From Myxococcus fulvus (GTDB taxonomy: Bacteria; Myxococcota; Myxococcia; Myxococcales; Myxococcaceae): a stretch of 64,000 nucleotides of DNA. The stretch covers positions 62,001 to 126,000 of the forward strand of contig NZ_FOIB01000008.1 of the NCBI RefSeq assembly GCF_900111765.1, in the 5' to 3' direction. Below are positions 50,626 through 58,335 of this stretch, in pieces (position 1 is the first letter of the stretch; every line of letters begins with the position of its first letter). The position numbers were made by a program, and so were the translations under genes. The notes under the pieces were generated by a model, which was given only the letters and a program-made list of their open reading frames with translations, did not search any database and was not told the DNA's origin.

Positions 50626-51537
50626 TTGCTCGCCGTGTTCCCGGTCCTCGCGCTCACCTGGGGCGTCCTGCTGAACGCGGGGGCGGAGCGCCCAGGGCCC
50701 AGCCCTTCCCCCAGTCTGCCCCCCGTGCGCCGGCTCGAGGTGGGCGCCGAGGTGGCCACGCCCCCCGACATCCGCATCTCCCCGGGGCGCGCCACGACCC
50801 TCTTCTTCGACGCCCGCATCCGGACCGAAGAGGTCCTGCTGGAGGGGCGTGAGCGCTTCCAGCGCGTGGGCCTGGCGGAGGACCACCTGGCGCTCGTGCC
50901 GTCGAACACGTTCCGCCAGGGGGAGCGGCTGCGCCTGGAGGTTCGCTTCCTCGATGGCGCGGCTCCAGAGCAGATGGTCTTCTGGTTGGTGGTGGAGCCG
51001 CTGCGGGGTGAACCTCAGGTCGAGGTCTTCCGTCGCGTGCGCACCGCGGAGTCCTATCGGCGGGAGGTCGAGGACCTCAGGGCGAGGCTGGCGCAGGCGC
51101 GCTCCGAGCTCGAGCGACTCCAGTCCACGGGGCGCACCTCGCGGCCGTTGGAGGAATTGGTCGCGATGTTGGGGCAGGCCCACCGGTCGCTGTACGTGCA
51201 GTCGCTCGAGTTCGCGAAGACACCGGAGTCCGAGCTGCGCATCCAGGGGATTCAGCATGTGGCCCTCCCCTCGCGGTGGAGCGCCCTGGTGCTGCGCCTG
51301 TCTCCTCTGTCGGGAGGCGAAGGGTGGGTGGCCAGTGGCGGCTCGCTCACCAAGGCCTCCGGGCAGGTGCTGGAGCTGAAGCCTCCCTGGCAGTCAACGC
51401 CGCTGCAAGCGGAGGTGGCTCAAGAGGTGGTGGTCCTCCTGGCTGACGAGGCCGCCCTGACCTCCGGCCGCTACACGCTCAAGCTCTGGGACACGCGGGG
51501 GCGGACGTTGACGGTGGAGCGACTCGAGGTGAAGTGA
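50626..51537 (+). CDS. DUF2381 / TIGR02268 family secreted protein
   Basis: 303 residues from a TTG two bases after the kinase stop; a GTG at 50635 is an alternative. A signal peptide covers the first ~20 residues (FPVLALTWGVLLNAGAE). The myxobacterial pattern is visible: EVATPPDIRISPGRATTLFFDA, RVGLAEDHLALVPS, GERLRLEVRFLDG, a coiled coil at ~140-165, and a C-terminal beta domain (GRYTLKLWDTRGRTLTVERLEV). The pair kinase plus DUF2381 recurs in Myxococcus genomes; the secreted partner may be sensed by, or regulate, the kinase's outer domain. Confidence 0.9.
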   Translation: MLAVFPVLALTWGVLLNAGAERPGPSPSPSLPPVRRLEVGAEVATPPDIRISPGRATTLFFDARIRTEEVLLEGRERFQRVGLAEDHLALVPSNTFRQGERLRLEVRFLDGAAPEQMVFWLVVEPLRGEPQVEVFRRVRTAESYRREVEDLRARLAQARSELERLQSTGRTSRPLEELVAMLGQAHRSLYVQSLEFAKTPESELRIQGIQHVALPSRWSALVLRLSPLSGGEGWVASGGSLTKASGQVLELKPPWQSTPLQAEVAQEVVVLLADEAALTSGRYTLKLWDTRGRTLTVERLEVK

Positions 51538-51592
51538 CGGCGCTAGGGGCCTTGAGCCTCGTGGCCCACCGTGTAGGGTGCCGCCCCGGACG

Positions 51593-52375
51593 ATGACCCC
51601 TCCGCTTCCTTCCGATGCCCCGCGTTGCATCCGCGCCGACTCCCGCGAGCCCTCGGGCTATCGCGAGGCCCTGGGCGAGCGCCGCGCCTCGCTGCTGCTC
51701 ACCGACCCGCCGTACTGTCTGCTCACGCGGCGCCGCAAGGGCGGGGACCTGAGGGACCCGCGCGCGCACAAGAAGATCGACCAGAACCCCATCGTCCGGT
51801 TCGAGACGGTGCGCGACTACCGCGCGTTCTCCGAGGCCTGGCTCACGCGCGCCCTGGCGCACCTGACGCCCGACGCGCCGCTGGTCATCTGGACGAACCT
51901 GCTCGGCAAGGAGCCCATCCTCACCGCCGCGCGTGCGCTGGGCTATCCCCACCTGCGCGGCGAGTTCACCTGGGGCAAGCGCACCACGGACAAGAACGCG
52001 AACGAGCAGACCCTGCGCGTCTACGAGGTCGCGCTCGTCATCGCCCGGACGCCCGAGCCGGTGCTCGCGCCCGGAGACCTGCCCACCGTCTGGGCCGTGG
52101 TCGGCGGCTACGACGATGATGGCGACGCCGCGCGCTGGGGCAGCCATCCCCACCACAAGCCGTTCTCCGTCGTCGAGCCGCTGGTGCGCACGTACAGCCG
52201 ACCCGGTGAGACCGTGTTGGACCCGTTCGCTGGCAGTGGCTCGCTGCCCGCCGCCGCGCTGCGCCTGGGCCGACAGACGGCGTGTCTCGAAATCGAGCCC
52301 GAGTGGGCCGAGCGCGTCACCCACCGCCTGCGCGAGACGGTCGCCGCGTACCCTCCGCCACCGAACGGCACGTAG
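51593..52375 (+). CDS. Orphan beta-class DNA methyltransferase (N6-adenine/N4-cytosine)
   Basis: 260 residues. Motif IV DPPY is at 38-41 (LLLTDPPYCLL), and motif I (DPFAGSGSLPAAAL) comes late, near 208. This circular order defines the beta class. HHKPFSVVEPLVRTYSRPGETV links to motif I in the usual way. DPPY is compatible with N6-adenine or N4-cytosine methylation of DNA; the target sequence is unknown. No restriction endonuclease is next to it, so it looks like a solitary, perhaps regulatory, methylase. The ATG at 51593 is chosen over an upstream frame start. Confidence 0.88.
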   Translation: MTPPLPSDAPRCIRADSREPSGYREALGERRASLLLTDPPYCLLTRRRKGGDLRDPRAHKKIDQNPIVRFETVRDYRAFSEAWLTRALAHLTPDAPLVIWTNLLGKEPILTAARALGYPHLRGEFTWGKRTTDKNANEQTLRVYEVALVIARTPEPVLAPGDLPTVWAVVGGYDDDGDAARWGSHPHHKPFSVVEPLVRTYSRPGETVLDPFAGSGSLPAAALRLGRQTACLEIEPEWAERVTHRLRETVAAYPPPPNGT

Positions 52376-52380
52376 CGCCG

Positions 52381-52516
52381 CGACTCGAATCCGCGAAGCA
52401 AACCCGAGGGGCGTCGCGGTGTTTTCATCACGCGCCCCCTCTCCTGTGCGCCCGCTCGGGCCACGACTCGAATCCGCGGGGCATGTCCGCGGAGCGGCGC
52501 GGTCCTCTTCATCATG
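52381..52516. repeat. Imperfect ~50-bp direct repeat in a convergent gap
   Basis: cgactcgaatccgcg occurs at 52381-52395 and 52464-52478, 83 bp apart, and the following ~40 bp are also related (…gcgtcgcggtgttttcatca against …gcggcgcggtcctcttcatca). It lies between the stops of the methyltransferase and the second oxygenase. Function unknown. Confidence 0.65.
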
Positions 52517-52521
52517 TGCCT

Positions 52522-53160
52522 TCAGCCGCCGAGTGCGCGGTAGAGCTTCGTCTCCGACCAGCGGGGCACGTCGGTAGGACGGTGCCCCCACCAGTTCATC
52601 ACCAGCGTGCGGCGCAGCCGCGAGCGCCCCGGCAGCTTCCCGTCCGGCACCTGGTTCTCCGCGTCCAGCACGCCGTGCGTCAGCGAGCCGTCGAACACCA
52701 CCAGCCGGTTGGGCCTGGGCGTCACCAGGTCCGAGGTGTCCAGCCGCGACGGCGCCAGGGACGGGTTGGACTCGTCCGGCTTCTCCCGCGTCACCACCAG
52801 CGCGCCACCACGCACCCGGTTGAGGAAGAGCACCGAGCTGATGCGCGGATGCACCAGCTTCCCCGTGCGCAGGGCGAGCTTCTCGTCCCGGTCCTGGTGG
52901 AAGTCCACGCGCACGTCCGTCGGGTACATGCGCGACAGCCACCACTCCACGCCCGCGATGCGCCGACGGCCGGCGATGGCCGGACGCAGCGCGGTGACGA
53001 TGTCCTCCACGACATTCGTCGGCGGGCCGAAGTCGTACCAGAACGTCGTCTGGTACGTGTCCTTCAGCCGCTCGCGGCCCAGGACTCCCAGGCGCCGCAG
53101 CAGCCGGCGGAAGAGGACGGGGGGCACGGCGGCTTCGGTGAGCTGGACGAGGGGTTCCAC
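52522..53160 (-). CDS. 2OG-Fe(II) oxygenase (prolyl-hydroxylase-like)
   Basis: 212 residues from a GTG; no in-frame ATG exists upstream, so the start is a guess. The iron triad is plain: His88 and Asp90 (VDFHQDRDEKL), His162 (DGSLTHGVL), with Arg (LRRTLVMNWW) for 2-oxoglutarate. YDFGPPTNVVEDIV and ISSVLFLNRVRGGALVV are typical of the P4H-like fold. These enzymes hydroxylate protein or small-molecule substrates. It diverges from the symporter gene (105 bp). Not closely similar to the oxygenase at 21070. Confidence 0.8.
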   Translation of the reverse strand: MEPLVQLTEAAVPPVLFRRLLRRLGVLGRERLKDTYQTTFWYDFGPPTNVVEDIVTALRPAIAGRRRIAGVEWWLSRMYPTDVRVDFHQDRDEKLALRTGKLVHPRISSVLFLNRVRGGALVVTREKPDESNPSLAPSRLDTSDLVTPRPNRLVVFDGSLTHGVLDAENQVPDGKLPGRSRLRRTLVMNWWGHRPTDVPRWSETKLYRALGG

Positions 53161-53265
53161 GGCGAAGCGCAGCTTTGTCTCATGCGGAGGGTGGGCGCCA
53201 CCTTCCTTTGCCAGTAGGCTGCGCGCCCCATTGCCCTCCCGCCGGGAGGACGCGGAGATTGCGCG

Positions 53266-54543
53266 ATGAAGGCTCACCACAAGATGCTCATCGGCATCGC
53301 CACCGGCACGGTGGCGGGGCTCGGCGCGAATGCCCTCGCGGGCGGTGCACCCTGGCTGGACTGGGCCGTCAACAACGTGGCCTCCCCCGTGGGGCAGATC
53401 TTCATCCGCCTGCTCCTCATGCTCGTGGTCCCGCTGCTGTTCGCGGCCCTCGTCATGGGCGTGGCGGAGCTGGACCTGCGGCAGGTGGGCCGGCTGGGCG
53501 CGCGCACGCTGGGCTACACCGTGGTGTTCTCCGCCGTCTCCGTGCTCATCGGCCTGGTGCTCGTCAACGTCATCCAGCCCGGGACTGGACTGAGCGAGGA
53601 GGCCCGCGCGCTCGCCCGGGGCGCCACCCAGGTGAAGGCCGCGCCCCCTCCGTCCGAGACGTCCTTCGGCGCCGTGCTCATGTCCATGGTGCCCACCAAC
53701 CCGCTCAAGGCCGCGGCGGACGGGGACATGATCGGCCTCATCGTCTTCTCGCTCATCTTCGGCCTGGGCGTGGCCCTCACGCCCACCGAGGGCGTGCAGC
53801 GCCTGAAGGAGACCATCCAGGGCCTCTACGACGTGATGATGAAGCTCATCGACGGCGTGCTGAGGCTGGCCCCCTACGGCGTCGGCGCGCTGCTGTTCGC
53901 CATGACGGCCAGGCTGGGGCTGGGCATCCTCCAGCAGCTGGCGGCATACGTGGGCACGGTGCTGCTGGCGCTGTCGGTCCACATGTTCATCGTCTACTCG
54001 CTGTCGGTGCGCTTCTTGGGCGGGCGCAATCCCCTCGAGTTCTTCCGCGACTGCCGGCTCGCCATCGTCACCGCGTTCTCCACGTCCTCCTCCAGCGCCA
54101 CGCTGCCCACCGCGCTCAAGGTCGCCGAGGAGAACCTCAAGCTGCCCCCCAACGTGTCGCGCTTCGTGCTGACAGCCGGCTCGGCGATGAACCAGAACGG
54201 CACCGCGCTGTTCGAGGGCGTCACCGTGCTCTTCCTCGCGCAGGTCTACGAGGTGCCGCTGGATTTGTCGCAGCAGGCGCTCATCATGTTCATCTGCATC
54301 CTGGCGGGAATCGGGACGGCGGGCGTGCCCGCGGGCTCCATCCCCGTCATCGCGATGATCCTCACCATGTTCAAGATTCCGGTGGAGGGCCTGGGCCTGG
54401 TGCTGGGCGTGGACCGCTTCCTGGACATGTGCCGCACCACGCTCAACGTCACCGGGGACCTGGCCGCCGCGGTGTACGTGGCGCGCGGAGAGCCGCCTGC
54501 TCGCACGGACGTGGAGCGGGCAGCGGGGCCTTCCGCCTCCTGA
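53266..54543 (+). CDS. Dicarboxylate/amino acid:cation symporter (DAACS family)
   Basis: 425 residues with about eight membrane helices and two re-entrant hairpins. The serine-rich hairpin is TAFSTSSSSATLPTALK, followed by the binding helix GSAMNQNGTALFEGVT with the sodium-site motif and a late GIGTAGVPAGS. N- and C-terminal anchors are normal for DctA/GltP. It takes up C4-dicarboxylates or glutamate/aspartate with H+ or Na+. The Arg or other residue that fixes substrate choice cannot be decided by eye. slyD follows on the same strand. Confidence 0.93.
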   Translation: MKAHHKMLIGIATGTVAGLGANALAGGAPWLDWAVNNVASPVGQIFIRLLLMLVVPLLFAALVMGVAELDLRQVGRLGARTLGYTVVFSAVSVLIGLVLVNVIQPGTGLSEEARALARGATQVKAAPPPSETSFGAVLMSMVPTNPLKAAADGDMIGLIVFSLIFGLGVALTPTEGVQRLKETIQGLYDVMMKLIDGVLRLAPYGVGALLFAMTARLGLGILQQLAAYVGTVLLALSVHMFIVYSLSVRFLGGRNPLEFFRDCRLAIVTAFSTSSSSATLPTALKVAEENLKLPPNVSRFVLTAGSAMNQNGTALFEGVTVLFLAQVYEVPLDLSQQALIMFICILAGIGTAGVPAGSIPVIAMILTMFKIPVEGLGLVLGVDRFLDMCRTTLNVTGDLAAAVYVARGEPPARTDVERAAGPSAS

Positions 54544-54609
54544 CATCGGGATGAACCCATCCCATCCTTCCCCCCGTAGTCGTCCCACCGTCGCACCCAA
54601 GGAGCCCGC

Positions 54610-55095
54610 ATGAGGGTCGCCAAGGATTCAATCGTCTCGCTCGAGTACCGGCTGCACCTCGGTGATGGTCAGGTCATCGACCAGAGCGAGCCCGGCCAGC
54701 CGCTCGCCTATCTGCACGGGCACCGTCAAATCGTCCCCGGCCTGGAGGGTGCGCTGGAGGGCCTGTCCACCGGCGACAGCAAGCAGGTGGTGGTGCAGCC
54801 CGCACAGGGCTACGGCGAGCACGACCCCGAGGGCGTTCGCGTGGTGCCTCGCGCCATGCTCCCCGCCGGCTTCGTGCCCCAGCCCGGCCAGACGCTGATG
54901 GCCCAGACGGACCAGGGTGACATCCCCCTGCGCATCTCCGAGGTCCGGGGCGACGACGTGGTCATCGACCTGAACCACCCGCTCGCCGGCAAGACGCTCC
55001 ACTTCGACGTCACCGTGAAGGAGGTCCGCCAGGCCTCCACCGACGAGCTCTCCCACGGCCACGTCCACGGGCCGGGCGGGCACGACCACGGCTGA
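54610..55095 (+). CDS. slyD: FKBP-type peptidyl-prolyl isomerase SlyD
   Basis: 161 residues. The FKBP fold (YRLHLGDGQVIDQSE, LAYLHGHRQIVPGLEGALEG) is interrupted by the insert-in-flap chaperone domain (GYGEHDPEGVRVVP, QTLMAQTDQGDIP). The C-terminus is histidine-rich (SHGHVHGPGGHDHG), as in SlyD proteins that bind nickel. It catalyses prolyl isomerisation and chaperones folding in the cytosol. A strong terminator follows. Confidence 0.94.
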   Translation: MRVAKDSIVSLEYRLHLGDGQVIDQSEPGQPLAYLHGHRQIVPGLEGALEGLSTGDSKQVVVQPAQGYGEHDPEGVRVVPRAMLPAGFVPQPGQTLMAQTDQGDIPLRISEVRGDDVVIDLNHPLAGKTLHFDVTVKEVRQASTDELSHGHVHGPGGHDHG

Positions 55096-55129
55096 CCTCG
55101 GGGCGTGACGCCCCGCGGCGACGAGCGAG

Positions 55130-55159
55130 GGGGCGGGGCAGGAGTACCCCGCCCCTTTT
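55130..55159 (+). terminator. Rho-independent terminator of slyD
   Basis: GGGGCGGGG (55130-55138) and CCCCGCCCC (55147-55155) form a perfect 9-bp stem with an 8-base loop, followed by TTTT. A smaller GGGGCG/CGCCCC hairpin precedes it at about 55099-55114. Confidence 0.85.
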
Positions 55160-55221
55160 GCTTGCCTGCTGGAGTCCGTGCTTCGTGACAGCGGGGGCCG
55201 TGCACTATCTTTTCGCCCCCA

Positions 55222-57123
55222 ATGAGCCAGTCCCCGTCCCAACCGACACCGAGCCCCACGGGGCTCCGCCTCCAGCCCACCGACGCCAACGCCGACGAGC
55301 CCGGGGCGTCCGCGGAGAAGGACCCGGAGCTGTACTGGCTCAAGCATGTCTACCAGGGTGGCTCGCGGCAGCTCACCGTGCGTGCCGTCATCGCGGGCAT
55401 GTTGATTGGCGCGGTGATGTGTCTGTCCAACCTGTACGTCATCCTCAAGACGGGTTGGAGCCTGGGCGTCACCATCACCGCGTGCATCCTGGCCTTCGCG
55501 GTGTTCAGCACGCTGCGCTCGCTGCGCGTGTTGAAGAACGACTTCACGGACCTGGAGAACAACGCCATGGGCTCGGTGGCCTCGGCGGCCGGGTACATGA
55601 CGGGCGGCGGCAACATGGCCGCGGTGCCCGCGCTGCTGATGCTCACCGGCACGCTGCCGCCCGCGGGCTGGCTGGTGGTGTGGTTCGCGGTCATCTCCGC
55701 GCTGGGCGTCTTCGCGGCCATCCCCATCAAGCGCCAGCTCATCAACATCGAGGCGCTGCCGTTCCCCACCGGTACCGCCACCGCGGAGACCATCCGCGCG
55801 CTGCACGGCCATGGTGAGGTGGCGCGGCGCAAGTCGCGGCTGCTCACGGTCGCGGGCGTCATCGGCGCGCTGCTGGTGATGGTGCGTGACGCGCGCTTCT
55901 CGTGGCTGACCAACATCCCGGAGAAGGTGAGCCTGCCCTTCACGATGCTGGGCAAGAAGGCCTCGGCGTGGACGCTGTCGCTCGACTTCAGCCTGCTCCT
56001 GGTGGGCGCGGGCGCGCTGGTGAGCTTCCGCACCGGCTGGTCCATGTTCCTGGGCGCGGTGCTGTCGTACGGCTTCCTGGCCCCGGCCATGGTGACGCAG
56101 GGCTCCATCCCCGAAATCACCTACAAGGCCATCAACAGCTGGATGGTGTGGACGGGCTCGGCGCTCCTGGTGTCGTCGGGCCTCTTGGCGTTCGCCTTCC
56201 AGTGGCGCAGCGTGGCGCGCTCGTTCAAGGCGCTGTCGGGGCTGTTCCGGGGCAAGGGCGCCGAGCAGGAGGAGACGGACCCGCTGGCCGGCATCGAGTG
56301 TCCGCCGTCGTGGTTCCCGCTGGGCTTCGCGGTGCTGGGGCCCATCGCCATCTTCCTGATGGCGTACCTGTTCCAGATTCCGTGGTGGGCGGGCGTGCTG
56401 GCCATGCCGCTGGCGGTGGTGATGGGCGTGGTCGCCAGCCGCGTCACCGGCGAGACGGACACCACGCCCACCAAGGCGCTCGGCCCCGTCACCCAGCTCA
56501 TCTTCGGAGGACTTGCGCCGGGGAACATCCCCGCCAACGTGATGAGCGCGAACGCCACCGGCGGCGTGGGTCTGCACTCGGCGGACCTGTTGACGGACCT
56601 GAAGTCCGGGTGGCTGTTGGGTGCCAACCCGCGTCAACAGTTCGTCGCGCAGCTGTTCGGCGTGGTGGCGGGCGCGGCGGTGGTGGTGCCGGTGTTCAAC
56701 CTGCTGATTCCCAACGCGGACGCGCTGGGCACCGAGGAGTTCCCCGCGCCGGCCACCATGGTGTGGGCGGGCGTGTCCAAGCTCCTGGCCACGGGCGTCT
56801 CCGCGATGCCCGTCACCGCGCGCTGGGGGGCGCTGTGCGGCGCGACGCTGGGCATCTGCATGGTGCTGCTGGAGCGCTGGGCGCCCGCGAAGCTGAAGGG
56901 CTACATCCCCTCGCCCGCGGGCTTCGGGCTGGCCATCGTCATCCCGGCCTCCAGCTCCATCGCCTTCTTCATTGGCTCGGCCATCGCCGAGGTGCTGCGC
57001 CGCAAGAAGCCCAAGCTGGCCGAGGACATGGTCCTCCCGGTCTCCTCGGGCTTCATCGCGGGTGAGAGCCTGTTGGGCATCGCCATCGCCATGGCGAAGG
57101 CCTTCGGCGTGATGCCCAAGTAG
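55222..57123 (+). CDS. OPT family oligopeptide transporter
   Basis: 633 residues with about 15 hydrophobic segments. Family marks are LTVRAVIAGMLIGAVMCLSN at the start (quoted to 20 residues), NNAMGSVASAAGYMTGGG, INIEALPFPTGTATAETIRAL and IPASSSIAFFIGSAI near the end. OPT transporters take up peptides, or metal-chelator complexes, with protons. Bacterial members have not been characterised in detail, so the substrate is unclear. It converges with the outer-membrane-type gene only 3 bp away. Confidence 0.93.
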   Translation: MSQSPSQPTPSPTGLRLQPTDANADEPGASAEKDPELYWLKHVYQGGSRQLTVRAVIAGMLIGAVMCLSNLYVILKTGWSLGVTITACILAFAVFSTLRSLRVLKNDFTDLENNAMGSVASAAGYMTGGGNMAAVPALLMLTGTLPPAGWLVVWFAVISALGVFAAIPIKRQLINIEALPFPTGTATAETIRALHGHGEVARRKSRLLTVAGVIGALLVMVRDARFSWLTNIPEKVSLPFTMLGKKASAWTLSLDFSLLLVGAGALVSFRTGWSMFLGAVLSYGFLAPAMVTQGSIPEITYKAINSWMVWTGSALLVSSGLLAFAFQWRSVARSFKALSGLFRGKGAEQEETDPLAGIECPPSWFPLGFAVLGPIAIFLMAYLFQIPWWAGVLAMPLAVVMGVVASRVTGETDTTPTKALGPVTQLIFGGLAPGNIPANVMSANATGGVGLHSADLLTDLKSGWLLGANPRQQFVAQLFGVVAGAAVVVPVFNLLIPNADALGTEEFPAPATMVWAGVSKLLATGVSAMPVTARWGALCGATLGICMVLLERWAPAKLKGYIPSPAGFGLAIVIPASSSIAFFIGSAIAEVLRRKKPKLAEDMVLPVSSGFIAGESLLGIAIAMAKAFGVMPK

Positions 57124-57126
57124 TCG

Positions 57127-58038
57127 TCAGTCCACGCGGCCGGTGGCGAACGACGCCCCGGCCACGAAGCGGAAGGTGGGCGTGTCCAGGCCCGCGCCCA
57201 CGCCCGGGCCGCCCATCACGAACAGGTCCATCCAGGACGTGGTGTGGCGGCGGATGGCCACCAGCAGCTCCGCGCCCGCCTGCCCGCCCTGCAGCGGCAC
57301 GCCGACGAGCATGCTGATCTCCCCGCGCGTGAGGTCTCCGGCGCGCGACGTCACGGTGCCGCCCAGCCGCAGCTCGTTGCCCACCACGTCCACGCTGGTG
57401 CCGGACAGCGGGCCCAGGTCCTGCTTGTCGCGCAGGAGGATTCCAGTCTCCAGGCCCAGCTGCCACGTCTCCGCCAGGAAGCCGAGCTGGAGGCTGGGGT
57501 GCACCGCGTACTGGTCCCTGGCGAGCAGCGCCTTGCTGCCCACCGGAATCGCCGCGGACACATCCAGCGCCACCTGGAAGCCGAAGTCCGGCCGCACGAG
57601 CGCCGCGCGCGCGCCCACCCACGGCGAGCCCAGCCCCTGGCCCTCGGGGGCGCTCACGCCCAGGTGCTTCGAGCCACCCTGCGTGACGATGAAGGGCACC
57701 TCCGCGTCCACCTGGAGCCAGTCCGTCACGCCGATGGCGGCGGTGAGGTCCATGGTGAACTTGTTCTCCACCAGGCCCATGCCACCGCCCGGCTCCCAGC
57801 GCGTCTGGAAGTGCAGGGGGAGCTGCTCGTAGTGACCCTGGACGCCCACGCGCACCAGGCCCGCGGGCAGCGTGCGACCGGTGCTCACCACCAGCGAGCC
57901 GAGCCCCGCCGGGTCCAGCTCCATCCGCTGCAGATTGAAGGTCGGCAGCGTCTTCGCCTGGGCGGAGGCGGTGGAGGGGAGCACCAGGGCGAGAGTGAAC
58001 AGCGCCGACAGCAACGCGAACGCGGGCCGGAACGACAC
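57127..58038 (-). CDS. Secreted, probably outer-membrane beta-barrel protein
   Basis: 303 residues from a GTG with an ideal AAGGAG six bases upstream. Signal peptide FALLSALFTLALVLPSTASA. The rest alternates polar and hydrophobic residues in strands (LVRVGVQGHYEQLPLHFQ, WLQVDAEVPFIV, VGARAALVRPDFGFQVALDV) and ends with FRFVAGASFATGRVD, as in a small porin-like barrel of the type often annotated as a transporter or MetA-pathway phenol degradation protein. Function unknown. Divergent from the ABC permease with a 297-bp gap. Confidence 0.8.
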   Translation of the reverse strand: MSFRPAFALLSALFTLALVLPSTASAQAKTLPTFNLQRMELDPAGLGSLVVSTGRTLPAGLVRVGVQGHYEQLPLHFQTRWEPGGGMGLVENKFTMDLTAAIGVTDWLQVDAEVPFIVTQGGSKHLGVSAPEGQGLGSPWVGARAALVRPDFGFQVALDVSAAIPVGSKALLARDQYAVHPSLQLGFLAETWQLGLETGILLRDKQDLGPLSGTSVDVVGNELRLGGTVTSRAGDLTRGEISMLVGVPLQGGQAGAELLVAIRRHTTSWMDLFVMGGPGVGAGLDTPTFRFVAGASFATGRVD

Positions 58039-58201
58039 GACGACTCCTTGAAGGATGGAATGACAGCTCACACGTGAGCCGTGAGCTCCAAAGACGAACG
58101 AGTCGCATGGCGCCGAGGGGAAGCGCAAGCTCACGCCCAGGTGCCTCATCCCGGGAAAGTATCCCTGAGCCTCCGCGTGGAACGACTTGACGCGCGATTC
58201 G

Positions 58202-58258
58202 TCCCGATTCTCCGGGGCTTGCAGTGAAGTCCCAATCCCGCGCAGTCGTATCCCAATC
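58202..58258. promoter_or_regulatory. Three TCCC(A/G)AT(C/T) direct repeats upstream of the ADOP permease
   Basis: TCCCAATC occurs at 58230-58237 and 58251-58258, exactly 21 bp (two helical turns) apart, with a related TCCCGATT at 58202-58209. They lie 78-134 bp before the permease start, in a gap shared with the divergent barrel gene (58039-58335) that has no gene. Tandem direct repeats at 21-bp spacing fit a response-regulator-like binding site. Confidence 0.4.
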
Positions 58259-58335
58259 ATGGGAAAGCAAAACACCGTGCAATCGCAGGCGTCGTCCGGG
58301 CGTAGGATTTCTCATTCTCGCCCAAGGAGTCAGCC

